This document shows, one piece after another, positions 46,544-64,000 of a DNA stretch of 64,000 bases; position 1 is the first letter of the stretch, and each line of letters begins with the position of its first letter. The DNA is taken from NCBI GenBank assembly GCA_963556255.1, contig OY744615.1:20042815-20106814 (forward strand), written 5' to 3'. A program made the translations under genes and the position numbers. Below the pieces are notes generated by a model. It was given only the letters and a program-made list of their open reading frames with translations. It ran no database searches and was not told the DNA's origin. This DNA is from Allolobophora icterica (Eukaryota; Annelida; Clitellata; Crassiclitellata; Lumbricidae).

Positions 46544-49500
46544 AATTTTTTTCTCCAGTTGGTGGCACCAATTTTGTAATTTCTAATTACAACGTGTATA
46601 ATTTTACTAACAATGTGGCAAAAGTTGTTAGGATGAAGACTACCAGTGCCAGGGTACACAAGAACTAATAACAATATATAGTTAACAACTTTGTACTTTA
46701 AACAATCCAACAAGATAATACTTTCTCTGTTTTCAAATGGTGCAGTCAATATAAGCTGTGCAATATAAGCAAAGACAAATTAAGGAATGAAGCAAGACTG
46801 GAAATGACTAGTCTTTGTAAGAGGCCAAGCCCAGAAAATGATGACAAATATTAATACAAATTATTATTGTCTTAAAAGATTATATACAAAGTCTGCAACA
46901 TTAGGTGGTGCTATTTCATGATCACAGTGATTGTGCCGATGATCACGCCACTATACTAAAACGCTAATACTGATAATGATGATAATTTTTAAAACACTCA
47001 TTCCAAAGTTGTTTTGCACACAATGTAGCAACTCTGCTGCTTGGAAAAACGACTTGTGTGAAAACAAGAAAATAATAACAGGACACAGAAAACTACCAAT
47101 AAAAGATCGACTGACAGAAATGACTACATTAGGACAGTAACCATTTCAGTAAAAAAACCTGTTAACATTTTTTTCAACAAATGACTAAAACAATGTGTCC
47201 TCAAAAATGATGCCACAAACATACATTGAAAAGACAAACACTGATTTTCAATCATCCATTCAATCAATCAGTTTATCAACTACACAAATATTTTCTTAGC
47301 AAATAATTCATTTTCAATCTCGTGTACACGTACAACACATTAAGTACTGACTACGCAGAACAGCATTATTTTGCAATACAGCATTTTGAACTTGATGCAC
47401 CTTAAGGAATGTACAAAAATTTTACATAAATTCATAATAAAGCATACTCAAACGCAGTTCGGTGTCTTAATGAAAGGTATATTATGCAAATGAGATCATA
47501 AATGTAAATAAGCTTGTTTTAAATTGGCTAAGCAAAAGCACATCTGTATGAAAAAACTAAATGCAAAATGATACCAATAATCAGATAAATAATTAGAATT
47601 ATGCACTCCAGAAATTGTGTAACTCAGTCCACAATATAACTTTACTAAATATGAATGTAATTTCAGATCCTTGACTAGCTTTAAAAAAAGCAGTTGAACT
47701 ATATAATGAGATTAGGAATTTGATGAGTGCATAAAGAGGTAGTTACCTTGAGTTGAACATTTTTGCATATCAATGCAGCTGATCATTCGCTGAAGCTCTC
47801 CGTGCGACTAATATTATAAAAATTGTATTCTAGAAACATCCTGACAAAAGTACATAATAAGCCATGAGTCCAACATCTGACTACAACTGCGAAATAGTTC
47901 TAACATCACACAAGAAATTCACGGTGTACTGTTGTGCAAAAACAGTTCAAACAAACACCTAACAATAACAATCACAAAATCTCCTTTGATTGAAATTCAT
48001 GTTAACTAGCAGTATACTTGCATAAAATTAGCATTAAAAATTCCAACATGTAACCACTGGTAAACTCGAACCTGCCAGAAATGTCACACCATATCAACGT
48101 AACCACAAACAATACACTGACGCGCTCAGCCAGAAGTGCAAGTGCAACAGAGAAGTTCATAATACATGCACTACAACACAATACATAATATACAAAACAG
48201 AAAAGCTTTCAACTAGGTAGTACACATGCCAGTAGCACCTGACGAATCAGAAGGCAAAGATCAACAGGAAGACTGTTCCATGACTGAAGTGTTAGTAAAT
48301 GATAACTGTAGGGATCTGAATAATGAAGTGATCATTCAGGACGACAGAGTGCGAGAAGTCACTTAAACAATAAAATGTTCACCTCACAGCCAAAACAGAG
48401 TTTGACCAGGCTTTGATGTTGAATCATGTCATTCTCTCTCAAGTGTAACATTGTCTAACCATTTTTAATATCATTTCTAATTATAGACAAGCCAGTCAAC
48501 CCCTCAACACAGTAACTGAATGTAACAAGACAGCAAATCCTGAAATAATCGTAATATCAATATTTCTACAGCTTATTCACAGGCACTAGAACATCTCTTC
48601 TCAAAGATGGTATAGGGTTGGTGACAAACACCCCTTCAACAGGTAAGTATCCACCAGTGGTTAGCAACTTTTATACAATCGATAAAACATGAGAAACAAC
48701 AGAAAAAATTAAAATGGCAAATGATTATGACAAACAGTCCAACTTTGGTCATAAAACACAGTATGGCATACGAAAGCCACTTAACTCCAATCAACAGAAA
48801 TCTATATGACAACATGATTAGCCACAAGCAAATATGCTACATTTAAGCATTTCAAATATACTATTATTTCCCTGACAACGGGAAATTAAATGTCTCAAAA
48901 TCTAGATTCTTACATTGATACTGGACAGTATAACATCAAAATCTATTACCCAGTGTTTCTATTTTGCAAAGTTTAGAGCTTTAAAACTGTTCAAATATTT
49001 TAACAGTACGAGTGCTATAAAATTCTATCGTGGCTACAAATTCAAACATTATGATTTCAATAGCAGATGCAGTTTTGAGCACATCAATTTATCTACTTGC
49101 AAAAATTTTGGACTTGCGCATTCTACAGTTGTAAATTTCCAAAATGAAAAAATCCTAAGATGGCTAAAATTTAAGATATGACATTTGTTACAACATTCAT
49201 AAACTTCAAAAATGGTGCAAATTGTATAACTGCGAAGAATTTGAAAATGATGAAATCTAACATACATTGTGTGGATAATTTTGCATTCCAAACTACTATA
49301 TAATTATTTGCATTCCAAACTAGTATTCAATTTTCAGCTGGGATAAATCTACCAAGATGCTGCAGAAAAATGGTGAATCTAAAGTGGCCATCAGCCCAAA
49401 AGCCGTTATAAGTTTAACCTCAAAATCTTGTCTTATTAGCAGTTGTTGAAAGTACATGGAAAATCTCTGATGTAACTGTTACCCGTAACAATATCATGCT

Positions 49501-51115
49501 CAAACAGCACATCACTATTCAACAAGATTGTAAATTATGAACAAGCCAATCAAGCTACAAATAGCCAAAAATTAATATCTCTTGTTCACATCATGATAGG
49601 TAATAACAATTCACATAGCATTCCCACTCAAAATCCTCTCTTATGAAGCATAAAATCTGTGGCAAGTAAGTGCCAAACAAATAAAACTAAACTCTCCTGT
49701 ATATTAAAGATTCCCTTTCTTTCATCGTTGTTTGTTTTGAGTTCATTCATTAAAAAAATTAAGGTTTCAAGTCATATAAGAATACTGGTATTGTAACATA
49801 TAACTGTAAGACTTTAACTGTTCAAGTCTGAAAGAAATGAAACAATAAACAGCAAGCTTAGACTACATTATTCAAGTTATGCTAGAAAAGGTAATAAAAT
49901 GTAACTGAGACAGTTTGTTGCTTAAGAGCCCTTTCAAGCATTGAAGTCAACATCTAACTAATTAATAAATCATTTAGTGTATATATTTAAATCTTGATTT
50001 TGCTTTTGATAATGTTTTAAACTGTCTTTAAAATACCTGAAGTTATATGAAGTCTGAAGTGAGGCATAAGTTACAATTCAAATGCACTTCTTTCATAACC
50101 CAAACCACAACTGCCCTCAGTTAGAGTTCAGTTTTAAATTTAGTTTAATTAAAATCTGGCTTTTACATTTGCAGCGACTTCTTTGCAATACAACTACATG
50201 CAGTGGCGGCGATCTTGTCTGAGAGGTGGGGGGGACAAAGTCGGCCACGATCTCGTCGACGACCGTTTTTGGAAAATCTTGTCCCACAAACATTTTTTAT
50301 GCCACTTCATCTCCAAAAATTTTTTTCCCCACTTTCATTTTCGCCAACTCATCTCCGCAGAATTAGATATTTCATCTCGAAAAAAACTTGATGACCTTTT
50401 TTTTAGTCATTCACCACGTTTTAAACCTTTTTCTGCCCTCTCAATAACCTCATAACCCTTTTCTTTTTACGATTTCGTCTAAACACTTTTAGTTCATAAT
50501 TCGACTTTTTTACCAATTCCTTACTTTCTTATGAATTCCTTCTTCTTTCTCATAATTTTGGGGGGGACATTTCTCCTCAAAAATTCTATTTTTACCTCGT
50601 CTTGTCAGAAACACTGTGAAAACCCTCACGCGCAATTACATGTACATTTCTCCGCCTTTTTTGGTGTTTCTCCAAAATGTGGGGGGGGGCAAATGTATGG
50701 AGTGTCCCCCCACCCTTAAAGGTGGGGGGACATGTCCCCCAATCCCCCTAGATTGCCGCCCATGACTACATGTATTGAAAACACAGAATCTTAAAGGTTC
50801 CTGAATTTCAGATGAACTAGTAATACAGTTGCTTCCAACAATCATGCGTACAGTTTTGATCAAACTCTTCTGAACTAATTCTGGTAAACACCTTAACAAT
50901 TATGCAAAACCGAAGTTGATCTTTCAATGAATGATTAACCTCTACATGTGAATTTAATTTTAACATATCTAGTATACCTTAAACATTTCAAATAAAAACT
51001 CATGGCACTGTTTTCGATCAATTTTGCTTTTAAATGACGGGTAATACCACATCAATATTAATTCCACCACATACGAGCTAAGACCTTGAGCAAATTTAGA
51101 CAGGCAACACAGACA
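46544..51115 (-). other. Probable long 3' UTR or downstream region of the ZDHHC gene
   Basis: AT-rich, with few repeats apart from the hAT MITE at 50201-50764. No supported frame on either strand. Confidence 0.4.
50201..50764. mobile_element. hAT MITE (CAGTGGCGGCGATC family)
   Basis: The ends CAGTGGCGGCGATCT and CATGGGCGGCAATCT (right, reverse complement) are flanked by a perfect 8-bp duplication, ACTACATG. Confidence 0.94.
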
Positions 51116-61564
<10,449 letters not shown>

Positions 61565-62220
61565 TCTGCTGGTTCGAGTTGGTAGCTGTTGGAAACTAGT
61601 ATTCGAGTCATATGATCGGTAGTTTTTAGTATACACGACTCATTTGCAAGCGATGGCTACTGTATTTAGGTCATCAGTTGTAGCGGAATATCCAGACTCC
61701 CGACTCTTACTTCATCCCAGACTACATGCTTTCGAACAAACTAATGAACTAAGATATTTCAGTATTTCCGGTCATCAGGTGGTATCGAGGTCGGAGTCGG
61801 AATGGTTGTGAACGAATCATACGCAGTTGTCTTAAGCAAAAGAAAACACTAAACGATCACAATATTTTAAACAAAACCGCGCTTAATTCTTAATTTGTTG
61901 AATAATTAAAGTATAGCAAAACTTTTGATTTATCTAGTTAATTGCTCAAAATTATGGCTAATTTCTTTAGCAGATATCACCGGAAATCAACAATGACTAA
62001 AAGCTAACGTAGACATGCGAAACTAGAATGTATGGTCCCAGCTGGCACGAAATCTCCGCAATGATTTCACATTTGATTAGACTAATCCAACGTGAAATTT
62101 TGTACATTTGCGTCCCCACACAAAGTGTCGATAGTTAGAGGGGTAAAGAGAAAACCTTGATTGGCTTAACTTGTTTAGTGCTGAAGAAATGCGCGATTGA
62201 ATGGAGGGGTCAGTTGATTA
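61565..62220. other. Upstream region of the ZDHHC gene
   Basis: The promoter and 5' UTR must begin here or in an upstream exon. No TATA box or CpG-rich block is evident. Confidence 0.4.
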
Positions 62221-62253
62221 GAGACTCTGTGGCTGGCAAGCCATCTTCGTTAT

Positions 62254-62352
62254 ATTATTTATACTGTGGTTATATCACAGTATAAATAATTATTTATACT
62301 GTGATATTATTTATACTGTGGTTAATTGCAATATTATTTATACTGTGGTTAT
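62254..62352. repeat. Palindromic TATTTATACTGTG repeats
   Basis: TATTTATACTGTG and its reverse complement lie at 62256-62288 (13-bp stem, 7-nt loop), followed by three more direct copies of ATTTATACTGTG. Confidence 0.9.
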
Positions 62353-62649
62353 ATTTTGCAAACTGATGTCAATGAAATTTGAAAGCAGCTGATTTCAACA
62401 CTTAGTCTAGCAGTTTTGCAAGTCAGACTAGAATCAGAATCAATTCCTTTGTTGAGAAAATTAAAAAATGCAAACATGATGCACCATGGAAATGTTTTCT
62501 CCTAGTCAGAGACTCAGAGTCAAACAATGCTAAAACACACTAACACAACAGAGGGGATGGAAACGACCTCCTTGGGGGTGTGCAATGATTAAGGCTTACT
62601 GTGTGGGTCCTAAGAAAGACTAGGGGGTTGACAGGGCTGTAGTGGTTAA

Positions 62650-62830
62650 ATTAGAGGTGAGTACACGCTACCGGTTAGTTTTTCCGAAACAAATTAGAGG
62701 CGAGTACACGCGTACGCAACCGGTTAGGTTTCCGAAACAAATTAGCCTAGAGCTAGGTAAGTACAAATATTTTGTGAGGTGAGTTTACGGTCTCTAGAGG
62801 TGAGTACACGCTGTATACCCGCGTATACCC
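62650..62830. repeat. Short GTGAGTACACGC tandem repeat
   Basis: GAGGTGAGTACACGCTACCG, GAGGCGAGTACACGCGTACG and GAGGTGAGTACACGCTGTAT, with AACCGGTTAG and CCGAAACAAATTAG between. Confidence 0.85.
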
Positions 62831-62839
62831 TCCACTACA

Positions 62840-64000
62840 GCTCTGGGGGTTGAACCTAACCCAACCCCACCCTTCTGTTGTCAATGAAGGCACTGACCCG
62901 GGTCGGGAGCGCCTTTGCCTTCAAGTGACGCTTCAATTACAATGCTACTCCCTTACTCACTTCATCGAAATCTCGTTGCTCATCGAGAATTTGGACGTCC
63001 GCCAATTTTTAAATTTTAAGAAAGTCAATATTGGTTATTACGACAAAATCAAGTGTTTGGCAATTTGTTTAGATTTTGTAAATTGAAACCAAAATCGAAG
63101 ATTTTGGTGCCTTTGTGAAAAATGGATTCCTTTGCGAAGGTTTGATATTTTGGCGTTCATTTTTGTCGTTCGCAGGTGGGACTGTCCCTCTGTAGATTCT
63201 GTACTGGTTTGGTTTTTGTCTGTTTTGTTACCCCGTGATTAGGGAATAAACCTAACTGTTATATATTCACTAGTAATCTCTCGCTAATGAAGTGGTTGAA
63301 ATGGGTCCACTCAAATCACCGAGATTTCCCAAATGTGATGAAAATACAAAACTGGCCATATTGATATTCCCGAAAAATAACAATAAAAATAATAATTTTT
63401 CTACCAAGCGTTCAAAATAGTTAAGACTAGTGGGCCAACCTTCAATTTAATTCAGTTTCTGAGAGAAAACAAGGGTACAATATTATCTAATAGATTTGTA
63501 TATTCTGGGTTACGCACTGGAGACTTCTGAATATTATATTCGGAAAATATCCCGAAAAGTTAGATCAATGCAAATAATTTTCATTTCGATTATAAATATA
63601 ATAATATTCTTGTTTATTGACAAGCTCACTGACAAACCGTGCGCAGTAAGTTACATCGGAACAATTGAAACATGACGTTACAATTATCAAGATCTTAATT
63701 AACACATGTTGTGGCAGCCTGTGAGGCACAGCATTTGAAACAGAAAGTGGCTGATTAATATAGAGAAAAGGCCTGTATACATTAATTTACCAGTCAACCC
63801 TGGTGTATGTACATCAAGATTGTGGCAGCTAGAGTTGCAATGGAATGGCATATAATGCAAATCTGGTACAGGTGGTAAAAACATGTGCTGCATACGTTTT
63901 TCACATGCTGTGAGAAGACTTCGTTATTCGCCTGTTTGTAAACTTTTGGACCTGCTGCTGCACCACTGATTAGAATTCTGGAACATGTTCTATACCAGCT
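62840..64000. other. No gene recognised
   Basis: Short frames on both strands lack domain or splice support. Confidence 0.5.

Noticed and set aside
50183..50719. 90-codon frame on the plus strand
   Set aside because: Lies wholly inside a hAT MITE.

Overview
The window is animal nuclear DNA. It shows spliced protein genes with GT-AG introns, CR1-like and other non-LTR retroelements, many non-autonomous hAT-type transposons, a decayed piggyBac, tRNA-derived SINEs, long microsatellites and several satellite arrays. The repeat content (CR1 tails carrying the string TATATAGCGCC, and a dispersed TAGGCCTA string) suggests a marine invertebrate, perhaps a deuterostome. The species cannot be named from the sequence alone.

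Two spliced protein-coding genes could be reconstructed by joining exons with matching phases. The first lies on the minus strand at 1358-13265. It has six exons and a predicted product of about 1156 residues: a Tudor-like N-terminus split over three exons, perfect 40-residue repeats, two Cys/His finger-like clusters, a C-terminal tyrosine-recombinase-like (Crypton-type) domain, and a small helical last-exon domain. It is the most novel object here. Diverged copies of its last exon lie at about 22 kb and 33.7 kb inside a segmental duplication. The second gene, minus strand 51116-61564, has eight exons and encodes a 608-residue palmitoyltransferase of the ZDHHC5/8 group. The zinc/DHHC domain is complete, as are the DPG and TTxE motifs and the C-terminal PDZ ligand EISV. 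A tRNA-Gly(GCC) gene lies at 42012-42082 on the minus strand.

Region by region. 1-1330: ~99-bp satellite. 1.36-13.3 kb: the recombinase-like gene, with its 5.9-kb second intron full of CR1 debris and a LINE split by nested hAT elements. 13.3-16.2 kb: little beyond TCTTGG minisatellites. 16.2-20.3 kb: one old LINE interrupted by a hAT element and a piggyBac relic. 20.4-24.5 kb: SINE, microsatellites, one copy of the duplicated segment, and CR1. 24.6-27.1 kb: two satellite families. 27.15-28.46 kb: a young 5'-truncated CR1. 28.5-31.6 kb: SINE, microsatellites and LINE relics. 31.6-34.1 kb: second copy of the duplicated segment, split by a 1.24-kb hAT element. 34.2-36.9 kb: LINE, GTCCCCACA satellite and a (CA)n tract. 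37-38.6 kb: promoter- or LTR-like sequence. 38.8-40.4 kb: an inverted-repeat-bounded array of a 182-bp unit. 40.8-46.2 kb: hAT elements, tRNA-Gly, a 32-bp-TIR MITE and CR1. 46.5-61.6 kb: the ZDHHC gene with a long probable 3' UTR and a relic transposase in intron 2. 61.6-64 kb: no gene recognised.
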